From assembly GCA_938085425.1 (NCBI GenBank), contig CALKGQ010000004.1:62001-126000 (forward strand): a stretch of 64,000 nucleotides of DNA. Direction: 5' to 3'. The stretch's first letter is position 1. Each line of letters starts with the position of its first letter. The notes under the pieces were generated by a model. That model was not told where the DNA came from. It did not search any database and saw only the letters and a program-made list of their open reading frames with translations. This document shows, piece by piece, positions 53,029 through 61,272 of the stretch. A program made the position numbers and the translations under genes. The DNA is from an uncultured Flavobacteriales bacterium (GTDB taxonomy: Bacteria; Bacteroidota; Bacteroidia; Flavobacteriales_D; Sanyastnellaceae).

Positions 53029-54509
53029 TGGTCTTGGTGCGCAAGTTCGTCCACGATGCGTGCTCCAAGCAAACACAGCGGGATGCCTCCTCCCGGATGG
53101 ACGCTGCCGCCACAAAAGTAAAGGCCACGGAGGTCGGTGGACCGGTTCCTGTGCCGCAGAAAAGCTGCCGCCGTGGAGTTGCTCGAAGCACCATAGAGGG
53201 CCCCGCGCCACGATCCAGTCATCGATTCAATGGTTCCTGGGGTCAACACCTGTTCGCACACAATGTCAGGCCGGACGCCCAAGGTGCGTTGGATTTTCGC
53301 CAACACCTGGCGTCGAAGTGTGGCCACAGCTTCCTCTCCCCATTGCGAAGGGTCGGCGGAGACGTTCATCAGCACAAACCAGTTTTCATGTCCGTCCGGC
53401 GCATCCTTGGGAAGCTCCTTGCTCGTGATGTTGATGTACACAGTGGGGTCCTCCCCCGGGCTTCCTGTTTGGGCGATGGATGCAAACTCTGCTTGGTAGT
53501 CCTTGCTGAACAAAATGTTGTGCAGGCCCAAGTCCTCGTGCGTACCGCGCACCCCCCAATAGAAGATGACGCCTGATGTGGAACGCTCCTGCTTGAGGAT
53601 CCGTTCAGGGGACTTCCTGTCGGGGAGAAGGTGGCGGTAGGTCGGGTGCAAATCGGCATTGCTGACCACCAGGTCGGCTGGATGCTCCACGCCATGTTTG
53701 TCCAGGACCCCAGTGACTTGGGTGCCATCGTGAAGGATTCGGTCGGCTGGGCTTTGGGTCAAGATCTGCACCCCAAGACTTTGGGCAAGACCCGCCAAAT
53801 GAAGGGGGATGGCGCGCATGCCCTCTTCAGGCAAAAAGGTGCCAATGCCATGCTCCAAATGCGGGATGACGTGGAGCATTGCTGGTGCACGATGGGGATC
53901 GCTTCCGTTGTAGGTGGCGTACCGGTTGAAGAACTGTGCAAGCTTGGGATGCCTCAGCTTCCTTCGGTTGAGTTGGGCCATGGTCCCGAGAAGGGGCAGC
54001 TGCCAAATTCTGGAGAGCAGCCTCCACGCGGCACCTGTGCGGTAGGTGGAACGCTCGTGCAGGCTGCGTTCCAAAAACACACCGCGCGTCAAATCAAAGG
54101 CGTCCTTGCTTCCCTTGAGGTGGTCCATCACCGTTTGGGCCTTCACGCCCCATCGCTGCTCCATGTCGGTCGCCATCCTTTGGGTGTCGGTCCAAGCGAT
54201 GAGCGGTTCCTCTTCGTCTTCCCAAAAATAATGGGTGCTTCGGTCGAGGGTTTTGTAGCGAAAGGGAGCCGGTCTTCCGGGGAGGTCTTGGGGTACGAGT
54301 GCATCCAGTTCTTCCATCAATTCAGGCATGGTGAAAAGGGAAGGCCCCCGGTCGAAGCGGTGGCCAGCCTCCACATGCTCTGCAAGCTTTCCGCCCACTT
54401 CGTCTGAAGCTTCCAAAACGGTGACAGCATTGCCGCGAGCGGCAAGGCGCACCGCAGTGGCGAGTCCTCCGACTCCTGCTCCAATGACCACAACTTGAGA
54501 ATGGCTCAT
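53025..54509 (-). CDS. crtD: Carotenoid 3',4'-desaturase (CrtD-like FAD enzyme)
   Basis: 494 residues. The FAD-binding dinucleotide motif is VVVIGAGVGGLATAVRLAARG. The C-terminal region, GSWRGALYGASSNSTAAAFL followed by LYFCGGSVHPGGGIPLCLLGA, is typical of 1-hydroxycarotenoid 3,4-desaturases and differs from the CrtI copy in the same operon. It would insert the 3',4' double bond next to the hydrated end made by CruF. The ATG at 54509 overlaps the idi stop by 4 bases. Confidence 0.88.
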   Translation of the reverse strand: MSHSQVVVIGAGVGGLATAVRLAARGNAVTVLEASDEVGGKLAEHVEAGHRFDRGPSLFTMPELMEELDALVPQDLPGRPAPFRYKTLDRSTHYFWEDEEEPLIAWTDTQRMATDMEQRWGVKAQTVMDHLKGSKDAFDLTRGVFLERSLHERSTYRTGAAWRLLSRIWQLPLLGTMAQLNRRKLRHPKLAQFFNRYATYNGSDPHRAPAMLHVIPHLEHGIGTFLPEEGMRAIPLHLAGLAQSLGVQILTQSPADRILHDGTQVTGVLDKHGVEHPADLVVSNADLHPTYRHLLPDRKSPERILKQERSTSGVIFYWGVRGTHEDLGLHNILFSKDYQAEFASIAQTGSPGEDPTVYINITSKELPKDAPDGHENWFVLMNVSADPSQWGEEAVATLRRQVLAKIQRTLGVRPDIVCEQVLTPGTIESMTGSWRGALYGASSNSTAAAFLRHRNRSTDLRGLYFCGGSVHPGGGIPLCLLGARIVDELAHQDQ

Positions 54510-55033
54510 GCGTGCAAAAGGGTGGTCAGCACTTCTGGGAAGCAAATTTTGAACCAAGCAGTGTACTTCTCTGGATGGTCTTCGAGGTCCGCCTCCAACT
54601 CTGAAATGGGGATGTACAGCGTCTCGCAGACTTCCTCTGGATTGGGCACCGGTGGCACGTCGCTGTAGCCAATCAAAACATGGTCCAGTTCGTGCTCAAT
54701 CATCCCGTGGTCCAAGTCGGCACGGTAGACAAATGAGAATTTGGGCTCCAGTTGGCAACGCATGCCCATCTCCTCCATCAACCTTCTTTGGGCCGCATCG
54801 ACGACACCCTCCTCAGGCCTGGGGTGGCTGCAACATGTGTTGGTCCACAGACCTCCACTGTGGTACTTGTCATGTGCCCGTCGGTGGATCAACAGGTGGC
54901 CTTTGCTGTTGAAGACAAACACGCTGAAGGCACGGTGCAACACCCCCAATCGATGGGCTTCCATCTTCTCCATGGTGCCTAGAGGGCGGTCTTCGGGATC
55001 GACAAGGACGACCCATTCCGTCTTGGGATTCAT
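54506..55033 (-). CDS. idi: Isopentenyl-diphosphate delta-isomerase, type 1
   Basis: 175-residue Nudix-fold enzyme converting IPP to DMAPP. The catalytic cysteine is in TNTCCSHPRPEEG; the glutamate in the ELDHVLIG region; the Nudix-like helix reads AAQRRLMEEMG. It supplies DMAPP for carotenoid synthesis and is embedded in the operon with 4-base overlaps on both sides. Confidence 0.95.
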   Translation of the reverse strand: MNPKTEWVVLVDPEDRPLGTMEKMEAHRLGVLHRAFSVFVFNSKGHLLIHRRAHDKYHSGGLWTNTCCSHPRPEEGVVDAAQRRLMEEMGMRCQLEPKFSFVYRADLDHGMIEHELDHVLIGYSDVPPVPNPEEVCETLYIPISELEADLEDHPEKYTAWFKICFPEVLTTLLHA

Positions 55034-55557
55034 CGCTTGGGGTTGGGGTCGTTGTGAGTGGCCTTGAGGGACAAGAGAAATTCCTGTACGAAGAGCTGGT
55101 GCTCGGGGTCCTCGGCCCAATGATTTGAGTCGATTCCCTGTTCCACGACAGCCCTGTCCCTTGGCATGTCGTCATGATAGTCCAAAAAAAGAGGCACATG
55201 CTCTTGCACCCCCAAGCGCAACAGGGCCATGTCTGGGTCGTTGGGCAACTCCGACAACACCCCTTCAAGCACGGGCTTCCATTCGTTGAAGCGCTGCAGT
55301 TTGTCCATGGGGTTCCAAGTTTCTTCCGCAAGCATCAATTCCGCCACAGCATGGAAGCCAAGGGCTTGGTCATTGGAAGGCTGTTGTTCGCAAGCCATCG
55401 CCATGGACTGGGCCATGGGGCCTGCGCTTTGGCTCAGTGCCGCCTGACGGTACAATGCACGCCATTCGGCAAGCACGGAAGGGGAGGATTGCGAGAAGGC
55501 GAGGGACCACGATACGATGCCCAACACAGTCCAGACCCAGCGCAACGTGCCGCTCAT
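55030..55557 (-). CDS. Unknown exported protein inside the carotenoid operon
   Basis: 175 residues with a signal peptide (VLGIVSWSLAFSQSS). The mature part is mostly helical: ALSQSAGPMAQSMAMACEQQ, ALGFHAVAELMLAEETWNPM, and NDPDMALLRLGVQEHVPLFLDYH. It is translationally coupled to idi (4-base overlap) and begins 6 bases after crtB. I recognise no family. Helical exported proteins like this could be involved in pigment or membrane placement, but that is speculation. Confidence 0.85.
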   Translation of the reverse strand: MSGTLRWVWTVLGIVSWSLAFSQSSPSVLAEWRALYRQAALSQSAGPMAQSMAMACEQQPSNDQALGFHAVAELMLAEETWNPMDKLQRFNEWKPVLEGVLSELPNDPDMALLRLGVQEHVPLFLDYHDDMPRDRAVVEQGIDSNHWAEDPEHQLFVQEFLLSLKATHNDPNPKR

Positions 55558-55563
55558 CTCGAA

Positions 55564-56406
55564 TCAGAGAAGGTTGAAGCTGTGGCGCAGGTAAGAGCCT
55601 ACAAACAAGGTGGCTTTTCTGCGGTTGGGGATCCGCACACGCTCCTCCATGATCCTGTTGGAGGGCAAGGCCGCGATTTTTTGGAACAACCGCTGGTAGT
55701 AGACATAGGCGACGTACACGCCGAGTCGGCTTTCCTTGGGCAGCTTCACAATGCCTTGGTAGGCATGACGGAAGTCAGCGGCAATTTCTGCTTCGATTTG
55801 TGTTTTGGCACCGGCATTGAAGGCCGACATGTCGACCCCAGGGAAGTAAATCCTGCCCTTGTCCTCAAAATCGTCCTTCAAGTCCCTCAAAAAATTCACC
55901 TTTTGGAAGGCAGCGCCCAAGCTTCTGGCATTGGGCAACAAACGCTCATAGGTGGCTCGGTCGCCAAAGACGAAGACGTGCAAGCACATCAAACCCACCA
56001 CCTCTGCAGAGCCCACGATGTAGTCGTCATAGCTCTCGCGGTCGTACGCGGTTTTGTCCAAGTCCCACTCCATGGAACGCAAAAACAAGTCGACGTGCTC
56101 CTGTTCAATGTTGTAGGTCTGGTAGGTCTTGGCAAAAGCATGCAAGATGGGGTTGCTGCTCATGCCGTGTTCAAGTGCCCAGTACGTGTCCTCCTTGAAC
56201 CGGGCAAACATGGCCGATTGTTGCGGCCCGTGCAACGTGTCCACAATTTCGTCTGCATAGCGCACGAATCCGTAGATGTTGTAGATGGCTTCGCGAAGGG
56301 ATGGTGCCAAAAAGCGGATCCCCAAGGAGAAACTGGTGCTGTAAGCCTTGGTGGTGCTTTTTGCGCATTCCGCGGCCACGTTGTCGTAAAGTTTCAGAGC
56401 GTCCAT
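55564..56406 (-). CDS. crtB: 15-cis-phytoene synthase
   Basis: 280 residues, class I squalene/phytoene synthase fold. The two metal-binding Asp-rich motifs are visible: RYADEIVDT and RDLKDDFEDKGRIYFP. It joins two geranylgeranyl diphosphates into phytoene, the first committed carotenoid step. It lies 9 bases downstream of crtI in the operon. Confidence 0.95.
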   Translation of the reverse strand: MDALKLYDNVAAECAKSTTKAYSTSFSLGIRFLAPSLREAIYNIYGFVRYADEIVDTLHGPQQSAMFARFKEDTYWALEHGMSSNPILHAFAKTYQTYNIEQEHVDLFLRSMEWDLDKTAYDRESYDDYIVGSAEVVGLMCLHVFVFGDRATYERLLPNARSLGAAFQKVNFLRDLKDDFEDKGRIYFPGVDMSAFNAGAKTQIEAEIAADFRHAYQGIVKLPKESRLGVYVAYVYYQRLFQKIAALPSNRIMEERVRIPNRRKATLFVGSYLRHSFNLL

Positions 56407-56415
56407 GACGGTGAA

Positions 56416-57975
56416 TTAACCGCGCGAAGCGTGTTCATGTTCAACGGACAAATCGACTTGCGATGCAGCCTCAGGCAGGATGCCTTGGCGGTGCAGGTAC
56501 TTGGAAGTCTCTCTGGAAGCAACTTCCCCTGAAATCAAGCTGGGGGGCACTCCCGGCCCGGGTGTGGTGAGTTGACCTGCGAAGTGCAATCCTGGAAGCT
56601 TGCTCCGCATTTTTGGTTTCCAAAACGCGGTTTGACGCAAGGTGTTGGCCAAGCCATAGGCATTGCCTTTGTAGCTCGAATACTCTTTCTCAAATTCACG
56701 GTGGGCGAAGCTCCTCGAGTAGATGACATGGGGACGCAAGTCGCGGCCGAGATGGGTTTCCAAACGCGTCATGATCTCCTCAAAGTACCGATCTCGCTCA
56801 TTCCCTTGCTCCTCCAAGCCTGGGGCGAGTGGAATCAGAAAGAAGAGGTTCTCGCAGCCTTCAGGCGCCACCGACAGGTCGGTGCGCGAGGGGGCGCTTA
56901 CGTAAAACAGTGGATCGACGGGCCAAGAATGGCTGTCGTAGATGGTGGTGGCGTGGGGCCCAAACGGGGTGTCGAAAAACAGGTTGTGGTGCTGGAATTC
57001 GGGCACCTTCGTGTCCAGCCCTACGTAGTAAAGCAAGGAGCTGGGTGACATGGTACGCTTGTCCCAATAGGCCTCGTCGTAGCGTCGCCATTTGGCGGGA
57101 AGCAGGGTTTGCTCCACATGGTGGTAGTCGCCGGTGGCCACCACGGCCGCCGCCTCCATGGTCGTGCCGTCGGCCAACCTCACCCCCGAAGCCCTTGAGC
57201 CCTCGTCCAAGATGGCCGTTACTTCCGCATTGCATTGGAATTCAACACCTTGTCGTTCTGCCACGCGCACCATGGCCTGCACAATTTCATTCATGCCGCC
57301 CATGGGGTACCACGTCCCCAAGCAGGTGTCGGCATAGTTCATCAAGCTGTAAAGCGCGGGCGTGTCTTCAGGTTTGGCCCCCAAGAAAAGCACCGGAAAC
57401 TCCATGATCTGGAGCAGCTTGGGATGGGAGAAATGCTTGCGGGCGAAGGTGCTGAAAGACGTGAACAAGGAGAGTCGCGTGGCATCCACCACGGTTTGCC
57501 ATTCCGCAAACTCGAGGGCGTTGTGGGCAGGCTTGGTGACAAACTTGCTCATGCCGATGTTGTACTTGACTTCCGCTTCCGCCATGAAGTCGCGGAGCTT
57601 TTTGCCTGCGCCTGTTTCAATGGACTCGAAGACGGTGGCCAATGCGTTCAAGCCGGCTGGGATTTGCAGCGGCCCATCGTCAAACCAAACCGTGTAGGAG
57701 GGATCCAAACGCACCAGGTTCATCTCCTCGTTCACGTCTGCACCAAAGTCTTCGAAGTACCTCTCGAACACGTCGGGCATCCAATACCAACTGGGCCCCA
57801 TGTCAAAGGTGAATCCTTCCGCTTCAAACTTCCGTGCCCGGCCTCCAAGGGTGTCGTGGCGCTCCAGCACTCGGACGCGGTGGCCCGCTTTGGCCAAATA
57901 CGTAGCCGTGGCGAGCCCTGCAAAGCCAGCGCCCAGCACCAGTACGTCGCGGTTTGGAGATGAAGATTGGTCCAT
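56416..57975 (-). CDS. crtI: Phytoene desaturase
   Basis: 519 residues. FAD motif DVLVLGAGFAGLATATYLAKAG; C-terminal FAD and product motif HFAGQLTTPGPGVPPSLISG. It converts phytoene to lycopene in several steps. The ATG at 57975 is chosen because it is 11 residues before the FAD motif, as in relatives; an upstream ATG at 58002 would add 9 residues. First gene of the carotenoid operon; the 167 bases before it face bshB1. A weak -7-like AATATTTG lies near 58051-58058 on the minus strand. Confidence 0.95.
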   Translation of the reverse strand: MDQSSSPNRDVLVLGAGFAGLATATYLAKAGHRVRVLERHDTLGGRARKFEAEGFTFDMGPSWYWMPDVFERYFEDFGADVNEEMNLVRLDPSYTVWFDDGPLQIPAGLNALATVFESIETGAGKKLRDFMAEAEVKYNIGMSKFVTKPAHNALEFAEWQTVVDATRLSLFTSFSTFARKHFSHPKLLQIMEFPVLFLGAKPEDTPALYSLMNYADTCLGTWYPMGGMNEIVQAMVRVAERQGVEFQCNAEVTAILDEGSRASGVRLADGTTMEAAAVVATGDYHHVEQTLLPAKWRRYDEAYWDKRTMSPSSLLYYVGLDTKVPEFQHHNLFFDTPFGPHATTIYDSHSWPVDPLFYVSAPSRTDLSVAPEGCENLFFLIPLAPGLEEQGNERDRYFEEIMTRLETHLGRDLRPHVIYSRSFAHREFEKEYSSYKGNAYGLANTLRQTAFWKPKMRSKLPGLHFAGQLTTPGPGVPPSLISGEVASRETSKYLHRQGILPEAASQVDLSVEHEHASRG

Positions 57976-58130
57976 GGAATTCCTTTTGGTTGCCAGGTAC
58001 AACCACGTGCGTTGGTGCGATGTTCATTGAACGCTTTCACAAGGTAGGGGGAACAGAGCGCCCAAATATTGGGATGAGTGAAATAAATTCGAGAACAAGA
58101 GGCTTGCGCGGGGGCTTGGGAAGGGCAGAG

Positions 58131-58138
58131 TACCTTTG
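58131..58138 (+). promoter_or_regulatory. -7 element (TACCTTTG) 4 bases before bshB1 ATG
   Basis: Exact TAnnTTTG match, then TGCC, then ATG at 58143. Predicts a leaderless bshB1 mRNA. Confidence 0.7.
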
Positions 58139-58142
58139 TGCC

Positions 58143-58874
58143 ATGAGCCATTCAACTGCACAAGTGGACGTTCTGGCGTTTGGAGCCCACCCCGACGATG
58201 TGGAATTGTCCGCAGGTGGAACCTTGGCCAAACTTGCGGCGGAAGGCAAGTCCTGTGCCATTGTGGACTTGACGAGGGGGGAACTTGGCACCAGGGGTTC
58301 GGCGGAGATTCGTGCAGCGGAAGCGGCTGCTGCCGCAGACATCCTCGGGGTTTCGCACCGCGAAAATTTGGGGCTTGCGGATGGTTTTTTTGAAGTCAAC
58401 GACGAAAGTTTGCGGAAGGTCATTTCTGCGATCCGTCGGTTGCAACCCTCTGTGGTGATCGCCAACGCCTTGAACGATCGACATCCCGACCATGGAAGGG
58501 CCGCGGCCCTTGTGGCCCGTGCGGCATTTCTATCTGGGCTTGTGAAAATTGAGACAGGCTCGGAGGCTGCACCGGAGATGCCCTGGCGCCCCCGTGCGGT
58601 GTACCATTTCATCCAGGACCAGGACCGTGTCCCGGACGTGGTCGTCAACATTGAAGGACATTTGGAGACCAAGTTCAAGGCGGTGATGGCCTATGCCTCC
58701 CAATTCCACGACCCGCAATCCACGGAGCCCGAGACCCCCATCAGTTCCCCTGAATTCATGGACCATGTGCGTGGACGTGCCACATCCATGGGGCGTCCAG
58801 CTGGATTCAAGCACGGAGAAGGATTTGAAGTGCGCCGGCCCGTTGGCACCGAATCGCTTCTGGACTTGATTTGA
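58143..58874 (+). CDS. bshB1: Bacillithiol biosynthesis deacetylase BshB1
   Basis: 243 residues. The LmbE/PIG-L deacetylase motif GAHPDDVELSAGGT gives zinc ligands; NDRHPDHGRAAALVARAA supplies the rest, and GELGTRG is the sugar-binding block. It deacetylates GlcNAc-malate in bacillithiol synthesis, as in Firmicutes and many Bacteroidota. BshA and BshC are not in the window. The ATG at 58143 is fixed by the promoter directly before it. Confidence 0.95.
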   Translation: MSHSTAQVDVLAFGAHPDDVELSAGGTLAKLAAEGKSCAIVDLTRGELGTRGSAEIRAAEAAAAADILGVSHRENLGLADGFFEVNDESLRKVISAIRRLQPSVVIANALNDRHPDHGRAAALVARAAFLSGLVKIETGSEAAPEMPWRPRAVYHFIQDQDRVPDVVVNIEGHLETKFKAVMAYASQFHDPQSTEPETPISSPEFMDHVRGRATSMGRPAGFKHGEGFEVRRPVGTESLLDLI

Positions 58875-58907
58875 CCTGACCTGCCCTGCCCCCTTTAAAA
58901 GTGGCCT

Positions 58908-60119
58908 TCAGGCCTTGAGTACTTGGCGGTACACCCGGTCGTAGGCTTGGGCGACGGCGTCCACACTAAAATGCTCCGTGGCATAGTCGCGTATGGCTTT
59001 GGCGTCCCATTCCGCGCCCGCGACTTGGGTCCAAGCTGCATCCCATTCTTCAGCAGTTGCCTGCGGCACCAAAAGAAAGCCACGTGACCCAAGGCCCTTG
59101 GGCAAATGCTCTGAGATGCCGCCGACATCGGTGCTCATCACGGGAAGGCCGGTGGCCCAAGCCTCGGGGAGGACGCACGGAAAATTTTCGATGCGGCTGT
59201 TGAGCATCAAGACGTCGTGCTGCTGCATTTGGCCAGCAACTTCCTCAGAGGAAAGAGGGCCTGTGAAGGTGATGCGTTCGCCCATGCCCTTGGCCTTCAC
59301 CGATGCTTGGAATGCTCCGAGATTGGCGGTTTCTCCTCCCACGAAGGTGGCCGTCCAACGCGGCCGCTTTTCCAAGGTGGGGACCAAGGCTTCGAGCAGT
59401 CCTGAAATGTTCTTTTGGTCGTCATTCATGGAACTCACGTGGAGCAATTTCTCCACGCCGTGTCCTTCCATCTTTCTTCGGGCTTGCCCCACAGGCACCC
59501 CTGAGAGTGTTTCCATGGGGGCAGGTTGAAAGCGCTCGGTGTCGACCACGTTGGGCACGACATGGATCGCCTCCTGAGGCACCCCCCACTGGGTCATGGC
59601 GCGCCCCAAGTCCGATGTCACAGGACAGCAAGCGTCCACGTTGCGCAGGACATCTTTCACCACCCTTCTGCGCCACCAAGGCAGGGAAGAGGGGTCATGG
59701 TAGGCCGTCCAATGCTCGGTGAGCACCACAGGCACCTTCCATTTCTTCGCCCAAGCCACGGCAGCAGGCCCGGCAGGGTAGGCCACATGCAGATGGACCA
59801 AGTCGGGGGTTCTCTCCATGCCCCCAGCACAGCCCGCAATGGACCTGGCCACCCCAAGCAATTGTGGCCGGGTGGCCTCATGGTACGCGCGATGCACCGT
59901 CCATTCCACCTCACCGAGCGTTCGTCTTTCTTCGCCGTTGTGCACCCTCATTTTGTGAAGCTGTCCTGTGCTTCCCCGCACTGGAATCGGTGCCCAGACT
60001 TCCGCATCGTGCCTTGTGTTGATGGCGTCAATGTGTCTCTCCACGAAGTTTCCGAGGCTGGGGTGGACCTCCGAGGGAAACCAGCTGGCGACGTGCAAAA
60101 CGTGGAGACGGTCAGACAT
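58908..60119 (-). CDS. Glycosyltransferase family 4
   Basis: 403 residues. GT-B fold: the N-terminal domain opens with LHVLHVASWFPSEVHPSLGNFV, and the C-terminal GT4 motif reads NFPCVLPEAWATGLPVMSTDVGGI, with the E-x7-E-type donor site. Other blocks are VPNVVDTERFQP and LLHVSSMNDDQKNISGLLEAL. The acceptor is unknown; a cell-surface polysaccharide is likely. It could be related to BshA-like enzymes but lacks specific evidence. Convergent with bshB1. Confidence 0.9.
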   Translation of the reverse strand: MSDRLHVLHVASWFPSEVHPSLGNFVERHIDAINTRHDAEVWAPIPVRGSTGQLHKMRVHNGEERRTLGEVEWTVHRAYHEATRPQLLGVARSIAGCAGGMERTPDLVHLHVAYPAGPAAVAWAKKWKVPVVLTEHWTAYHDPSSLPWWRRRVVKDVLRNVDACCPVTSDLGRAMTQWGVPQEAIHVVPNVVDTERFQPAPMETLSGVPVGQARRKMEGHGVEKLLHVSSMNDDQKNISGLLEALVPTLEKRPRWTATFVGGETANLGAFQASVKAKGMGERITFTGPLSSEEVAGQMQQHDVLMLNSRIENFPCVLPEAWATGLPVMSTDVGGISEHLPKGLGSRGFLLVPQATAEEWDAAWTQVAGAEWDAKAIRDYATEHFSVDAVAQAYDRVYRQVLKA

Positions 60120-60123
60120 GGTC

Positions 60124-60131
60124 CAAAGGTG
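60124..60131 (-). promoter_or_regulatory. -7-like element (CACCTTTG) 4 bases before the GT4 ATG
   Basis: One mismatch to TAnnTTTG (C for first T), then GACC and the ATG at 60119. Same spacing as at bshB1, pyrE and ispH. Confidence 0.4.
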
Positions 60132-60224
60132 GCAAAGAAGTCCCAAATGAAGCGGTTGGTTTTCAAAAGGACTTCAATATCTTTGCGCACCCTCTGCGTG
60201 GTCTTCGGACCATCCAAAGGACAT

Positions 60225-60299
60225 GGTGGCTATAGCTCAGTTGGTTAGAGCATCGGTTTGTGGTACCGAGGGTCGTGGGTTCAAATCCCATTAGCCACC
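60225..60299 (+). tRNA. tRNA-His (anticodon GTG)
   Basis: A cloverleaf can be drawn: acceptor GTGGCTA/TAGCCAC with an encoded G-1 facing C73, the hallmark of tRNA-His; D arm GCTC/GAGC; anticodon stem TCGGT/ACCGA with loop TTGTGGT; T arm GTGGG/CCCAT with TTCAAAT loop. CCA is not encoded. A terminator follows about 10 bases later. Confidence 0.97.
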
Positions 60300-60309
60300 C
60301 ACCCAACAA

Positions 60310-60340
60310 GCCCCGCACGAGAGTGCGGGGCTTTCTTTTT
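60310..60340 (+). terminator. Intrinsic terminator after tRNA-His
   Basis: Stem GCCCCGCAC / GTGCGGGGC with a GAGA tetraloop, then TTTCTTTTT. Confidence 0.9.
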
Positions 60341-60385
60341 GGGAAAAAGCCGGCGCCAAGCAAAATGCTTGAGTGCAAGGCTGGG

Positions 60386-60424
60386 CCCAAAAAGAAAGTG
60401 CCCCCTCCGCATCGCGGAGAGGGC
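60386..60424 (-). terminator. Intrinsic terminator of the trxB operon
   Basis: On the minus strand a GC-rich hairpin (CTCCGC / GCGGAG core extended by CCC/GGG with one bulge) is followed by ACTTTCTTTTT. It lies about 70 bases past the stop of the last gene (60496). The 60340-60495 stretch holds nothing else clear besides a GC-rich CCGCGGCTCCGCC patch. Confidence 0.7.
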
Positions 60425-60495
60425 AAGCTTGTTGGAGTGGGACTGCCGCCCCGTCATTCTTGCGCCGCGGCTCCGCCGCCGGCGCAAACATCCCA

Positions 60496-61272
60496 TCACC
60501 GCTCTTCCGTGAACACGTACAAAAGAAGGTGCGTCTTCTTCTTCGAGTTCAGTTCCGACGGACCGGTGTAGATGTACGTGACATCAAGTTCAGGATGTGC
60601 CTCCACAAAGGCATTCACCGTTGCCTCCCAAACGATTTTGTCCGCCAAAAAGGGGAAGTCAAATTTCCAAACCCCCTCCACGACCTCCTTGCCTTCCACA
60701 GGGAGTTCGACCAAGGCAAATGTCTCCGAGGAAAAGTCGAGGATGGACCAGGACGTGGCCACAGTGAGGGCCGTGCCGACCACAAGCGCCCCTGCCCATC
60801 CAGGCGTGCCGCGCAATGCGATCGGTCGATTTTTCTCTGGAGAAAAGAACCTGAAGACCACCCACGAAGCAAGCAGCACCAACCAAAACAGGCCGTGCTC
60901 CAACAGTTGAAAACGGTCCCCAAACACTTGGTCTGCAATGGAGAACAGCGCGAACAAAGACATGGAAGCAAAGGCCCCTCGAAAGAACCACGCCTCTGTG
61001 CGTTGATCGTCGCCTTTGGCAAAGCCCACCATCGCGAGGACGTAGCACATGAAGTTCAAGACTTCCAGCCCGGAGACCCCCGCAAGGGCAACGGTGGCAA
61101 ACAACGGGTCCTTGAGGCCCAACGAGCCAAAGAACTTCACGAACAGGGCGAAGAAGTCTTTGCCGACCCAAAGATGCTGGACGTCGGGAATGATCTTGTC
61201 GACGACGCTCAAGCCCCAAAACAAGGTCCAGAACACCAAGACTGAAAAACGAAGGAGTTGACGTTCTTTCAT
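60496..61272 (-). CDS. Membrane protein of unknown function, tandem paralog A
   Basis: 258 residues with four to five membrane helices in the first 180 residues and a soluble C-terminal domain. Conserved between this and its neighbour: FW-x3-x-V-DKII, LWVG-D-FA, LFSIADQVFGDRFQLLEHGLFWLVLLASWV, and the C-terminal DFPFLADKIVWEATVNAFVEAHPEL-x-YIYT block. No family is recognised. It overlaps paralog B by 4 bases. Confidence 0.85.
   Translation of the reverse strand: MKERQLLRFSVLVFWTLFWGLSVVDKIIPDVQHLWVGKDFFALFVKFFGSLGLKDPLFATVALAGVSGLEVLNFMCYVLAMVGFAKGDDQRTEAWFFRGAFASMSLFALFSIADQVFGDRFQLLEHGLFWLVLLASWVVFRFFSPEKNRPIALRGTPGWAGALVVGTALTVATSWSILDFSSETFALVELPVEGKEVVEGVWKFDFPFLADKIVWEATVNAFVEAHPELDVTYIYTGPSELNSKKKTHLLLYVFTEER

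Noticed and set aside
57976-58142. Possible riboswitch or light-responsive operator before crtI
   Set aside because: No recognisable riboswitch core or clear palindrome; only a weak -7-like element is seen.
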